A stretch of 41,874 nucleotides of DNA from Lentisphaerae bacterium RIFOXYA12_64_32 (GCA_001803235.1 MHBL01000251.1:1-41874); one strand, 5' to 3'; shown: positions 25,308-34,700, counted from the first letter of the stretch. A program made the numbers and translations. The notes: generated from the sequence alone by a model not told the origin.

Positions 25308-26306
25308 ATGCTGGATCCCCTTTACCCACTGAAGTTCTGCCCGCTCTACGAGCAACAGCCTTGGGCCGGCAACCTGCTGGCGGAATTCCTTTCCAACACC
25401 CCGGAACAACCTTCTCCTCCGCCGGGAACTGCCGCCGCATGGGCCATCCTGGACGAGGCCGAAAGGTCCACGCCCGTCGCAAACGGACCACTGCAGGGCA
25501 TGACTCTGAGCGAAGCTGTGCGCCGCTATGCGGCCGCCCTCGTCGGGTACAGGCACTCTCAAGGCCAGCCGTTCCCGGTTTGCCTCAGGCTGGTCGATGT
25601 GGGCGCACCGCAACCGCTGCTCGTGCATCCGACCAACCCGTTTTCGGACGATGCTCTGACTTTCCTCCCCAATACGAAATTCTGGTACTCGGTCAACTCG
25701 CGGCCGGGCGCCTGGGTGATCGCAGGCATCCGCTCGGGAGTCACGCGACTCGAAGTCCTGGCCCGACTCCATAGCCCGGAGATGGACCGGGTCCTTGAGG
25801 TGTTCCCTGCCGCTCCGGGAGACGCGTTTCTCATCCCACGGGGCCGCATCCACAGCCTGGGGACAGGGGCGCTGCTGTGGGAACTCCAAGAACGCCCGGC
25901 GGTGCCGTTGCGCATCGCCGCGTTCCGCCCGGAAGACCAAGTCTCGCGCAGAGAGGCGCAGGCCGGTCTTAGTGTGGTCCAGTTCCAGGACCGCCAACTC
26001 AGTCGCATCTCGCACGAAGCGGGAAAGGGCCTCCAGACCCGCAGGGTTCCACTCGTTCACCACTGCCCCCAGTTCATCGTTGACGAACTCCGGCTCTTCG
26101 ACCACCTCTTCGACCGCACCACCGGCGAGAGCTGCCACCTGCTCGCGCTGATTCGGGGCACGGTTGAAATCCATACCGGGGCCGGGGTCGAGACTCTGCA
26201 ACAGGGCGCTGTCGCCTGTATTCCGGCGCGACTCGGCGACTACCGGATGTATACCCTCACGGACACGGCCACCATCCTCAGAGTGATTCCGCAGAAGATG
26301 CGCTAG
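25308..26306 (+). CDS. Class I phosphomannose isomerase homologue, probably non-catalytic or altered
   Basis: This 332-residue protein aligns with the class I mannose-6-phosphate isomerase fold. The usual order of motifs is kept: the VHP segment (His107), the WY block and GRIHSLGTGALLWELQE (His182). However, the two other zinc ligands are not conserved. The Gln of the usual SVQVHP motif is Leu105, and the Glu of KTExWY is Lys124. Two of four ligands are therefore absent, so normal isomerase activity is doubtful. It may be a sugar-phosphate-binding protein. The ATG at 25308 has no strong ribosome site. thiE follows after 14 bases, implying co-transcription, for which I see no obvious pathway reason. 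Confidence 0.75.
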   Translation: MLDPLYPLKFCPLYEQQPWAGNLLAEFLSNTPEQPSPPPGTAAAWAILDEAERSTPVANGPLQGMTLSEAVRRYAAALVGYRHSQGQPFPVCLRLVDVGAPQPLLVHPTNPFSDDALTFLPNTKFWYSVNSRPGAWVIAGIRSGVTRLEVLARLHSPEMDRVLEVFPAAPGDAFLIPRGRIHSLGTGALLWELQERPAVPLRIAAFRPEDQVSRREAQAGLSVVQFQDRQLSRISHEAGKGLQTRRVPLVHHCPQFIVDELRLFDHLFDRTTGESCHLLALIRGTVEIHTGAGVETLQQGAVACIPARLGDYRMYTLTDTATILRVIPQKMR

Positions 26307-26320
26307 CGCTGGTGCCCCCC

Positions 26321-26962
26321 ATGAACCCACTCGACTTGACTCTCTACCTTGCCACGGACCGCGGCCTGCTGCGCGGTCGAGACCTGCTCGATTCGGTCGC
26401 CGCCGCCATCCAGAGCGGCGTCACTTTGGTGCAACTGCGGGAAAAGAGCTGCACCGACCGTGAATACTGCGAACGCGCCACCCAGCTGCACCGCCTCACC
26501 CAAGCCCGGGGTATTCCGCTGATCGTCAACGACCGTGTGGACATCATGCTCGCGGTCGGCGCCGAAGGCGTGCATGTCGGGCCTGAGGATTTGCCCCTGG
26601 ACCGCGTCGTGGCCCTGGCAAACGGGCGAATCGTCGGTTACTCGGTGAATGACATCGCAGATCTCAAACTGGCACACCGTGCAGGAGCCACCTATGTGGG
26701 CGTCGGTCCCGTCTTTGCGACCGCCACCAAGAGTGATCACCGCCCCGCAATGGGAATCGAGGGCTTACGGGCCATCGTCGCGCAGGCGAAAATCCCCTGC
26801 GTGGCCATCGGCGGCATCTCACCGGCGCAGACCCACGCAGTCATGCAAACCGGGGTCGCCGGCGTGTGCGTGATCTCCGCCATCCTGGGCCGGGAAGACA
26901 TCGGGAAGGCGGTACGAGAACTCCGCGCCACCCAGGGAAAGACACCCCTGCCGGCACCATGA
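26321..26962 (+). CDS. thiE: Thiamine-phosphate synthase
   Basis: A 213-residue TIM barrel that couples hydroxymethylpyrimidine diphosphate with the thiazole phosphate to make thiamine phosphate. Diagnostic segments are VQLREKS, LIVNDRVDIMLAVGAEGVHV (with the usual EDLPL next), GYSVNDIAD, GATYVGVGPVFATATKSDH and CVAIGGIS. Length and motif order fit ThiE. ATG at 26321 is used. A GTG three codons upstream is also possible, and neither has a clear ribosome site, consistent with coupling to the preceding gene. No TPP riboswitch is visible upstream of the pair. Confidence 0.9.
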   Translation: MNPLDLTLYLATDRGLLRGRDLLDSVAAAIQSGVTLVQLREKSCTDREYCERATQLHRLTQARGIPLIVNDRVDIMLAVGAEGVHVGPEDLPLDRVVALANGRIVGYSVNDIADLKLAHRAGATYVGVGPVFATATKSDHRPAMGIEGLRAIVAQAKIPCVAIGGISPAQTHAVMQTGVAGVCVISAILGREDIGKAVRELRATQGKTPLPAP

Positions 26963-27050
26963 AAGAACGCGATATGGGGCGGGCCAACCGCACTCGCGTC
27001 ATTGCCTGCTGGGGAGACGGGGACCGGCAGACGCTCTTGTCCCATAGACG

Positions 27051-27079
27051 ATCCGACCGATCTGGACCGGTGGTCGGAT
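27051..27079. terminator. Weak hairpin between thiE and secDF
   Basis: ATCCGACC (27051-27058) pairs with GGTCGGAT (27072-27079). It lies between the convergent thiE and secDF genes and could end transcription, but it lacks a T-tract. Confidence 0.3.
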
Positions 27080-27150
27080 TGACGGGCTGTTCGCGCCGCA
27101 GCGCCCCCCCTGCCCCACAGAAATCACCCACGGCTCGCCCGGTCCGGTGA

Positions 27151-29730
27151 TTACTCTGCTTCCGCGACGCGCGGGGTAACCTTGGCTTCCGCGACGCGCG
27201 GGCCCTTGTGCCACGCCGCCACAATCGCGCTGGCAATGAACACGGTGGAGTACGTGCCGACCACCACGCCGACCAGCATGATCAGGGCGAAATCGTTGAT
27301 CGCACCGCCACCGAAGAGGAACAACGTCCACACCACGATCCAGACCGTCAAGGACGTCAGGATCGTCCGCGACATGGTCTCGTTCACCGCCTGGTTGATG
27401 ATCTGAACGTACGACTTGCCCTTGTGCAGCCCAAGGTCCTCACGGACACGGTCGAAGATGACGATGGTGTCATTGAGCGAGAAACCCATGATCGTCAGCA
27501 GCGCCGCCAGCGTGGTCAGCGACATCAGCCCGCCGGTGAGCAGGAAGAAACCTGCCGCAATGATCACGTCGTGGAGCACGGCGACCACCGCGGCCACGCC
27601 GTAGGCGAACTCGAACCGGAACGCCAAGTACACGATGCAGATCAGGCTCGCGAGGAACAGCGCCAGCATGGCCTGCATCTGGAACCGCGCCCCGATCAAG
27701 CCACCAATGCTCGTGGTCTGAACCAGGGTGAACTTCACACCCGGAACGCCCTCCGTCAACGCCTGAGTGATGGCCGCATCGTCGAAGTCGGCTTCATCCG
27801 TGGACCGAGACGGCAACACCAACTCGAGGAGGCGGTGCCCCTGGACGGCGGCAAACTTATAGCCGACTCGGCAGTCCGTGTAGCCCTTATCCGCAAGGAT
27901 GTTCCGCACCTTTCCAACGTCCGGATCGCCCTGCGGCGCCTCGCACCGGTAAGCCAGTTGCATGCCGCCGACGAAGTCAATGCTCAGACCGCTCTTGCCG
28001 CGGTAAAGCGCGGTCCCCAAGGACACCACGACGCAGGCCACGGAAATGCCGACCCACATCTTTCGATGCTTGAGGTAGTCGAAGTTCGGATTCTTCATCA
28101 ACTGCATCATCTTGATTGTCTTGATCTTGTCCAAGTACAAGAGCAAATCAAAAATGGCTCGGGTCACGAACAGGGCCGTGAACATGCTGGCGATCAAACC
28201 GATGATCAGCGTCACGGCAAAGCCGCGGACCGGCCCCGTGCCGTACCAATACAGCACCATGGCCGTCAGCACTGTGGTCAGGTTCGAGTCGAAGATGGCC
28301 CAGAACGCGCGGCTGTAACCTGCCTTGACGACATTCCCGATGGTCTTGCCGTTGCGGATTTCCTCCCGCATGCGCTCGTAGATCAGCACGTTGGCGTCCA
28401 CCGCCATACCGATCGTCAGAATGATGCCGGCGATGCCCGGCATGGTAAAGGTTGCGCGGCTGATCGTCATGGTCCCGAGAATCAGGAGCATATTCATAGA
28501 CAGGGCAACGACCGCGATCACACCGGTCAGGCGATAGTACACGATCATGAAGAACACCACCAGCCCCATGCCCCAGAGCGAGGCCGAAATGCCGCTACGG
28601 ACCGAGTCGCTGCCCAGCGTCGGGTCGGTACCGAACTCACTGTCGATCTGGATCGATACCGGAAGATTGCCGGATTCGATGACGCCGGCCAGGCGCTGCG
28701 CCTCTTCCGGCGAAAAGCTGCCCGTAATCTCGGCATTGCCGCCGGTGATCGCCTCGCGAATCACCGGCGCACTGTAGACCTTGCCGTCCAGCACGATGGC
28801 CAGGCGCTGCCCCACGCATTGGGTCGTCACCCTGGCGAACGCCGCCGCCCCGGCACTGTCGAACGACATGCTGATGGCGTAGTTCCCGTACTCGTTGAAC
28901 GTCGCCATCGCCCGCGACACCTGCTCACCCTTGACCTCCTCCGGCCGCGACTTCAGGAACAGCACTTCATTCTCGGTGCCGCCATCGCGTTCCACTTCCA
29001 TCTCGAAGTACTCGTATCCCGGCGTCGGCCGGAACCGCTTCGGATCACGCTGGTACTCGGCCACTTTCTGGTCGTTGTTCGGGTCCACCATACGAAACTC
29101 AAGCTTGGCAGGCTGCTTGATCGTGTGGCGCACGTCGGCCTTGTCGCTCTCCGTAACACTGGGCATGCGCAACGAAATTGCGTTGGGGCCAGTCGGCTTG
29201 AGCTCCGGCTCGGAAATCCCCTGCTTGTCGACACGATTACGCAGAATCTCGATAATCTGATCACGCACCGATTCGACGCGCCGCCCCTCGGGCACGTCGG
29301 CGGCGTTGAAACTAATCACGAACTCCGTGCCGCCGCGCAGATCCAGCCCCAACCGCAGCTTGCCCGCCGCCGCCGTACGCACCCGACTGAGAACCAGGGC
29401 GTTGGACGCCTTGGGCTGGGTCGGGACCGGAATGTACTCGTGCAGAACTACGCGCTTCCGGGTCGCCGTGCCCTTCGCCGCATCGCGAATGGCCGTGCCC
29501 GGCGCCATGGCAGAGTTCGCCTTCAACGCCGCCTCGGCTTCAGCCATCATGGCGTCAAAGGCTTTGATCCGCTCAGTATCACCCGCCTGATCATAGTTGC
29601 GGAGTTGTTTGTCCGCCATCTTCCGGAACGTCTCAAAATAGTCCCGGTCCTTGAGCGGGAACATGGAGACCGCCCATAGGATCGTCACCGCAAAGATCAG
29701 CGCAAAACGCCAGATAAGTGAGCTCTTCAT
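27151..29730 (-). CDS. secDF: Fused protein-export protein SecDF
   Basis: This 859-residue protein joins SecD and SecF, which use the proton gradient to help proteins leave the SecYEG channel. The SecD part has its first helix at about 6-26, the LGLDLRGGTEF motif at 127-137, the P1 periplasmic domain and helices with GMAVDANVLIYERMREE. The SecF part starts around residue 548, with GLSIDFVGGMQL and GFSLNDTIVIFDRVRED. Between the first helix and the LDLRGG motif there are about 100 residues, longer than in typical SecD. The C-terminal tail contains an imperfect duplication of RVAEA. yajC lies directly upstream on the same strand, the usual order. Confidence 0.93.
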   Translation of the reverse strand: MKSSLIWRFALIFAVTILWAVSMFPLKDRDYFETFRKMADKQLRNYDQAGDTERIKAFDAMMAEAEAALKANSAMAPGTAIRDAAKGTATRKRVVLHEYIPVPTQPKASNALVLSRVRTAAAGKLRLGLDLRGGTEFVISFNAADVPEGRRVESVRDQIIEILRNRVDKQGISEPELKPTGPNAISLRMPSVTESDKADVRHTIKQPAKLEFRMVDPNNDQKVAEYQRDPKRFRPTPGYEYFEMEVERDGGTENEVLFLKSRPEEVKGEQVSRAMATFNEYGNYAISMSFDSAGAAAFARVTTQCVGQRLAIVLDGKVYSAPVIREAITGGNAEITGSFSPEEAQRLAGVIESGNLPVSIQIDSEFGTDPTLGSDSVRSGISASLWGMGLVVFFMIVYYRLTGVIAVVALSMNMLLILGTMTISRATFTMPGIAGIILTIGMAVDANVLIYERMREEIRNGKTIGNVVKAGYSRAFWAIFDSNLTTVLTAMVLYWYGTGPVRGFAVTLIIGLIASMFTALFVTRAIFDLLLYLDKIKTIKMMQLMKNPNFDYLKHRKMWVGISVACVVVSLGTALYRGKSGLSIDFVGGMQLAYRCEAPQGDPDVGKVRNILADKGYTDCRVGYKFAAVQGHRLLELVLPSRSTDEADFDDAAITQALTEGVPGVKFTLVQTTSIGGLIGARFQMQAMLALFLASLICIVYLAFRFEFAYGVAAVVAVLHDVIIAAGFFLLTGGLMSLTTLAALLTIMGFSLNDTIVIFDRVREDLGLHKGKSYVQIINQAVNETMSRTILTSLTVWIVVWTLFLFGGGAINDFALIMLVGVVVGTYSTVFIASAIVAAWHKGPRVAEAKVTPRVAEAE

Positions 29731-29846
29731 GCTGCCGACCTACGGCCTCCCTCAACCCGACACTACCGTGCACTCGTATTTGGTGTGTATTACACCCCGA
29801 AAAAAGCGACAACCCAACAGATGCCTGCCCCCTGCCGGACACCCCG

Positions 29847-30194
29847 TCAGACTTCACCTTCCCCCAGAACCGCGCCCACCGAAGAGCGAATCATGCGGAC
29901 CTCAACGTTCTCGGCAACCTTGATCCGCACCGACTTGTCGTCCACCCCCGTCACGGTACCGTACATGCCACCGGACGTCACAATGCGGTCCCCCACCTTG
30001 AGCCGGTTCACCATCTCTCGGTGCTCGTTGGCCTTCTTCTGCTGCGGCCGGATCAGCAACAGATACATGATCACAAAGATCAGGATCAGCGGCATCATCT
30101 GGGCAATGAAAAACCCGGCCCCGCCACCCTGCTGGGGAGCGGGCGCGGCTTGGGCCAAGACGGGGACAACCTCCGACATCAGCACGCTGAACAT
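29847..30194 (-). CDS. yajC: Preprotein translocase subunit YajC
   Basis: A 115-residue protein with one transmembrane helix (MPLILIFVIMYLLLIRPQQKK) and the conserved YajC sequence VNRLKVGDRIVTSGGMYGTV followed by KVAENVEVRMIRSSVGAVL. It binds the SecDF complex. The ATG at 30194 follows AGGGAGAAG. The longer frame to 30290 adds residues not found in the family. secDF begins 116 bases downstream on the same strand. Confidence 0.92.
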   Translation of the reverse strand: MFSVLMSEVVPVLAQAAPAPQQGGGAGFFIAQMMPLILIFVIMYLLLIRPQQKKANEHREMVNRLKVGDRIVTSGGMYGTVTGVDDKSVRIKVAENVEVRMIRSSVGAVLGEGEV

Positions 30195-30480
30195 CCTTGC
30201 TCTTCTCCCTATCGCAGTCAATTCGGGCGCAACCGCAAAACACGCAATGTACATCCGCTCAGGAGACTTGCCAGCGCACCTCTCGAACATTGGTCGCGTA
30301 TTCGACAGAATGCAGCCGACTCACGAGCCAACCCGGGCAGCACCCCCACCCCCATGACACATGGCGAACAGAGTCGTTCTCAAAAATGCAAAAGACGCCC
30401 CGGTCCGGCTTGTAAACCCCGCCGTTCTGTCGTAGTTTAGAAATCGCGTGATACGGCTTTCCAGACAGGAAACGCAGACT

Positions 30481-31872
30481 GTGGACAAGGCGTCCAACAC
30501 ACTCAAGGCACGAATCCTCGTCGTCGACGACGAGGTCAGCATTGTTGAGGTCCTCAAGGCCCTCCTGAAGCGCGAAGGCTACCGGGTCAAAGCTGCCGTC
30601 ACGGCGGAGGAAGCCTTGGACTGCCTGCGCAAGGAGAAGTTTGACCTGATGATCTCCGACATCCGCATGAAGCCCACGGACGGCCTGCAACTCCTCCACG
30701 AGGCACGCGAGTTGCAGTCGCACTTGGCGGTGATCATGATGACGGCCTACGCGGCGGTGGAGACGGCGGTGGAGGCCATGAAGAGGGGCGCCTTCGACTA
30801 CATCTGCAAGCCCTTTAAGGTCGATGAATTGCTGGTCACGGTGGAACGGGCGCTGTCCTACGAACACGTGATGGTGGAAAACGAAACTCTCAAGGAAACG
30901 CTGCGGACCCGTTTCCACTTCCGGAATCTCGTGGGCGACAGCGAGAAGATGCAGCAAGTCTACAGCATGATCGAGAAGGTTGCCCGCACCGACAGCACCG
31001 TGCTGATCCTCGGCGCCAGCGGCACCGGCAAAGAACTCGTGGCCAAGGCGATCCACGCCAGCAGCGCCCGAGCGGAGAAAGCGTTTGTCGCCATCAACTG
31101 TGCCTCCCTGCCGGAGACGCTGTTGGAATCCGAACTGTTCGGATATGTCAAGGGGGCCTTCACCGGTGCCAACAAGTTCAAGAAGGGCCTCTTTGAGAGT
31201 GCCCACGGCGGAACGCTGTTCCTGGATGAGGTCGGGTCAATACCGATCAACATGCAGCTCACGTTGCTGCGCGTTCTGCAAGAGCATGAGATCCGCCCCG
31301 TCGGAGCGACGGAAAATGTGCCCGTCGACGTCCGCATCATCGCGGCCACCAACGAGGACATTGACGGCAAAGTCCGGAGCGGCGAATTCCGCGAGGACCT
31401 GTTTTACCGACTCAGCGTCATCCCGGTCGACCTGCCGCCACTGCGCGACCGAGCGTCCGATATCCCCCTGATCGTAAACCACTTCCTGGAAAGATTCTAC
31501 GAGCAGGATAACCGGCGCGTCACCATAACTTCCGCTGCGGTCCGCACCCTGGAGAGATACTCTTGGCCAGGCAACGTGAGGGAACTCGAAAACGTCATCA
31601 ACCGTGCCGCCGCCCTGAGCGAGAATGACACCATCGATGTGGAAGACCTTCCCGCCAAGATACAGGAAGTGGCCCCGACGCCAACGGCAACTCCGGGCGG
31701 TTCACCCGCGGGCAGCGGGTCGACGGCGACCTCTCTGAAGGCATTCCTGCGCGCCAAGGAGCGGGAGTACTTGGGGCATGTGCTGGAACAGTGCGGTGGC
31801 GACAAGGAGATGGCCGCCAAGAGCCTCGGTATCAGCCTGGCCACATTCTACCGCAAGTATGGGGAAACCTGA
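30481..31872 (+). CDS. Sigma-54-dependent response regulator, NtrC family
   Basis: This 463-residue regulator has all three NtrC domains. The receiver (about 10-125) has acidic Asp16/Asp17, phosphoacceptor Asp60 in ISDIRMKP, and CKPF near 110. The AAA+ domain has Walker A GASGTGKE (178-185) and the GAFTGA loop (225-230), which is needed to contact sigma-54. The C-terminus has a Fis-type helix-turn-helix (MAAKSLGISLATFYRKY). The start is the GTG at 30481, with AGGAAA upstream. A GTG at 30448 gives 11 more residues but has no ribosome site. No histidine kinase gene is nearby, so the partner must lie elsewhere. The lipoprotein gene follows 104 bases later. Confidence 0.9.
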   Translation: MDKASNTLKARILVVDDEVSIVEVLKALLKREGYRVKAAVTAEEALDCLRKEKFDLMISDIRMKPTDGLQLLHEARELQSHLAVIMMTAYAAVETAVEAMKRGAFDYICKPFKVDELLVTVERALSYEHVMVENETLKETLRTRFHFRNLVGDSEKMQQVYSMIEKVARTDSTVLILGASGTGKELVAKAIHASSARAEKAFVAINCASLPETLLESELFGYVKGAFTGANKFKKGLFESAHGGTLFLDEVGSIPINMQLTLLRVLQEHEIRPVGATENVPVDVRIIAATNEDIDGKVRSGEFREDLFYRLSVIPVDLPPLRDRASDIPLIVNHFLERFYEQDNRRVTITSAAVRTLERYSWPGNVRELENVINRAAALSENDTIDVEDLPAKIQEVAPTPTATPGGSPAGSGSTATSLKAFLRAKEREYLGHVLEQCGGDKEMAAKSLGISLATFYRKYGET

Positions 31873-31976
31873 GTATGGTCCGCACCGCCCATCCCCGTGC
31901 GCCCACCGACCCGACATCCCGCCGTGCCTCACCCACCGACTCGCAGAACGGCCTCCTCGAAACTCAGGAGGGACGA

Positions 31977-32504
31977 ATGCGCCTTTCTCGTATCTCCCGC
32001 ACGCCCCCAAGTTACCTTCCGGTTATGGTTCTTGGTGTATGCCTGACCGGGTTGCTGCTGGGGGGCTGCAACAGTTGGCCCGATGGCGATGACCGCATTG
32101 TCAACGTCGTCAGCCTGCACCTGTTCGAGATGCCAGGGACCGACGGGAGTCGGCTGTTCAGGACTATGGAGGCACCGGCCGGACGCCCCGTTCACGTGCG
32201 GACCCTGCCCCTGCTCTCGTCCCGCAACTTCATTCGCGTCGTTGTGACCACTGCTCCGGACGGTCAACCCGCTCTTCTCGCTACGCTTGACGACCACGGT
32301 CGCATGTTGCTCATGCAACTGTGCGCCGAACACGCTGGCGACAACGTCGCTGTTGCCGTCGATGGCCTTTACCGCTTCGCCATGCGGGTACCGCGCCAAC
32401 CGGTCAATGACCGCACCCTGTTGATCCCCGGCCCGTGGAACCCCGCAGATGCCCAAGCTGTCACGAATGCCTGTGAAGAGAATTACGAGAAACTGAACCA
32501 TTAA
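31977..32504 (+). CDS. Lipoprotein with a SecD P1-head-like region
   Basis: A 175-residue lipoprotein. The signal sequence ends in LLGGC, so Cys31 is the lipidated residue. A strong AGGAGG site precedes the ATG at 31977. The C-terminal 110 residues resemble the periplasmic P1 head of SecD. A segment with DDHGRMLLMQLCAEHAGDNV, then VAVDGLYRFAMRV and a final WNPADAQAVTNACEE lines up in order with FDSAGAAAFARVTTQ, IVLDGKVYSAPVIRE and FSPEEAQRLAG in the SecDF encoded in this window. The match is by eye and identity is low. The gene lies between an NtrC regulator and greA, so it is not in the sec operon. Confidence 0.65.
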   Translation: MRLSRISRTPPSYLPVMVLGVCLTGLLLGGCNSWPDGDDRIVNVVSLHLFEMPGTDGSRLFRTMEAPAGRPVHVRTLPLLSSRNFIRVVVTTAPDGQPALLATLDDHGRMLLMQLCAEHAGDNVAVAVDGLYRFAMRVPRQPVNDRTLLIPGPWNPADAQAVTNACEENYEKLNH

Positions 32505-32555
32505 ACAACCCATGGTGGGCGCGGGCCCACCACACAACTCCCCACGGAAACCGTA

Positions 32556-34700
32556 ATGACGTCTACGAGCACAGTTGCGAGCCCGACTCTCTGGTCCGAT
32601 CCGACGGCATTGGACGAGTGCTTCATGTCCGCCGGAGACGACAATCCCGCCAGCCTGCGAAAGCTGACCGACGCCCTCAGCCACGCGCATCCCCCGCGAA
32701 TGGCCGACTGGCCCGCGCCGGTTCGAGAGGCGTGGCAGACCGGCGCGGAACTGGTCGTCGAGAGCCTGAACCACGATGCCGAGAGCCCTGACAGGACCGC
32801 ACTTCTGCACCGGCTCGCCGTGGCCGGATTCGATTCTGTCCGGTTTCGCGACGCCCTGGCCAAGATGGCTCGACGCCACTTCAGTTCCTATCTGGACCCT
32901 GCAGGACTCCTGACCGCCCTCGGCATCCACGACCACTCACTGAGCACGGAACGGGTCGTGGGCCGATGGGATGTGATGCGCGACCTACACTCCGGCGCCC
33001 GCGTCTGGCACGCCGCCCATGGGCACGGCGCCATCGCAGAAGTCGATGCCACCTCCAACGAAGTCCACGTTCAGTTCGAGCGCCGCCAGAAGTTCACCCT
33101 CGATGTCGCCTTGGACTCCCTCTGGATCGTCCGGACGCCCTCGGTGCTGGCCAGCCTCATGACGGGTGAGATGTCCTGGCAACAAGTCCGGGCCAAGCCC
33201 AACACTCTTGAAGCCCTTCGCCAGAGCATGTCGTCGGCCCAACCGACCAACGACGCGATCATGGAACGGATCCTCGTACCAACCGTCATGCCGGCATCAA
33301 CCTTTGCCGCCCTGATCGGCGCGGCGCCAGAGATCGAGGCGGAAGCGCCCCCGGCGCCCCCGGCGCCCGATGTCGCCCCGGGATCCCAACGGGCTTGGCA
33401 TGAAGCCCGCGGCATCGCCGAGTTGGTGGACCTGCTCAGACGCGAAACCAAGTCGGTAGCACCGCCGCCGACACTGGATACCCTGCGCCCGCTGCTGCTG
33501 GGTGCGGCACCACGCGCCGACCAGGTCGACCTCTTCGGCGAGGCCGTTGCCAGACTGTGGACGCTGACCCACGGTGCGGACTGGCTGCAGCCAGTGCTGC
33601 GCGAGTCGGCGCCCCTGGCGCAGCCATGGGAGCAACTGCCCAAGTTCATCCGGCTCACCGACAAGTTGCCCGGCAGCCTCCTGCTGCCGTGGGCCCAAGC
33701 CACCCTGTTCGCCCGCGGGACCCCGTACACCGCCACCGCCTGTACCGAACTGCCCGTCCGGCTCTGGGGATACTTCGAGAAAGCCCTGGGCGCCTCGGGC
33801 GACGCCAAAGCCATCCTCGTCCAGGAAGTCCTGGCCCGGACTGCCCGTAACGACGCGTCTGCCGACATGCTCATCTGGCTGTGGAAGACCGACTTGCCCC
33901 AGAAGAAAACGCTCGCCAACCCCGAGCTGGTCTTTCGGACCCTCACCAAGGTGGTTCGCGGTTCGTTCCTCAAAGCCAAGGCGGACCTCCACCGTCTTCT
34001 CATGGACAACGAAACGTTTCACCGCCACATCCTCCGCGACGGCGACCCGGAGGCCGTCCGTTCCCTGGTCCGCTGCATTCGCCACATCCAGTTGCTCGAC
34101 GTCGGTGAGAAACAGAGCTTGCTGGTCAAAATCGTACGCCTCTATCCGGAGGCGCGTCCATTGGTCGAGGAGCGACGTGCCGTCGTCTCCCGCAGACCCA
34201 TCGGCAAGGTGACATCGCCGCGCAGCTTCGAGCTCCGCCGGCGCGAACTGGAAGACATCATCAACACCCGCATCCCGACCAACTCCCGTGCCATCGCCAC
34301 CGCGCGCGAACACGGAGATCTGCGCGAGAACGCCGAGTTCAAGGCCGCCAAGGAAGAACAGGCCTACCTGACGGCGCGCCGCGCCGAACTCGAGAACGAT
34401 CTGCACGAGATCCGTCCCACCGACTTCGCCGACATCGTCGTTCGCGATGCCGCCGTGCCCGGCTCAACTCTGACACTAAAGCTCCAGGACGGCCACGAAC
34501 AGGTGTACCATCTGCTCGGACTGTGGGACAGTATTCCCGAAAAGAGCATGATATCCTACGACACCCCCATGGGAAAGAACCTGCTTGGCGTCAAGGTCGG
34601 CAGCCGCTTCACTCTGCCAGGCGGCGAAGAGGCGGAGCTGATTGCCGTGTCATCCATCAGCGACGAACTTCGCGAATGGCTGAAAAATGCGGACATGTGA
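32556..34700 (+). CDS. greA: Extended GreA transcription elongation factor (PVC type)
   Basis: This 714-residue protein ends in a complete GreA. The coiled-coil has the usual AREHGDLRENAEFKAAKEEQ, where Asp588 and Glu591 correspond to the two acidic residues at the tip that help RNA polymerase cleave backtracked RNA. An FKBP-like domain follows (IVVRDAAVPGSTLTLK to the C-terminus). Ordinary GreA is about 158 residues. The first 550 residues here form a helical extension, with a small beta-rich module near 130-190 (GARVWHAAHGHGAIAEVD, then VHVQFERRQ) that resembles Tudor/CarD-like RNA-polymerase-binding folds. The same size and layout is known for chlamydial GreA. The ATG at 32556 has no strong ribosome site. 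The glycyl-radical activase follows after 113 bases. Confidence 0.88.
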   Translation: MTSTSTVASPTLWSDPTALDECFMSAGDDNPASLRKLTDALSHAHPPRMADWPAPVREAWQTGAELVVESLNHDAESPDRTALLHRLAVAGFDSVRFRDALAKMARRHFSSYLDPAGLLTALGIHDHSLSTERVVGRWDVMRDLHSGARVWHAAHGHGAIAEVDATSNEVHVQFERRQKFTLDVALDSLWIVRTPSVLASLMTGEMSWQQVRAKPNTLEALRQSMSSAQPTNDAIMERILVPTVMPASTFAALIGAAPEIEAEAPPAPPAPDVAPGSQRAWHEARGIAELVDLLRRETKSVAPPPTLDTLRPLLLGAAPRADQVDLFGEAVARLWTLTHGADWLQPVLRESAPLAQPWEQLPKFIRLTDKLPGSLLLPWAQATLFARGTPYTATACTELPVRLWGYFEKALGASGDAKAILVQEVLARTARNDASADMLIWLWKTDLPQKKTLANPELVFRTLTKVVRGSFLKAKADLHRLLMDNETFHRHILRDGDPEAVRSLVRCIRHIQLLDVGEKQSLLVKIVRLYPEARPLVEERRAVVSRRPIGKVTSPRSFELRRRELEDIINTRIPTNSRAIATAREHGDLRENAEFKAAKEEQAYLTARRAELENDLHEIRPTDFADIVVRDAAVPGSTLTLKLQDGHEQVYHLLGLWDSIPEKSMISYDTPMGKNLLGVKVGSRFTLPGGEEAELIAVSSISDELREWLKNADM

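Noticed and set aside
27208..29679. 823-codon open frame on the plus strand opposite secDF
   Set aside because: It is the shadow of secDF. Its sequence is rich in His, Arg and Gln with no family match, as is usual for antisense frames in high-GC DNA.
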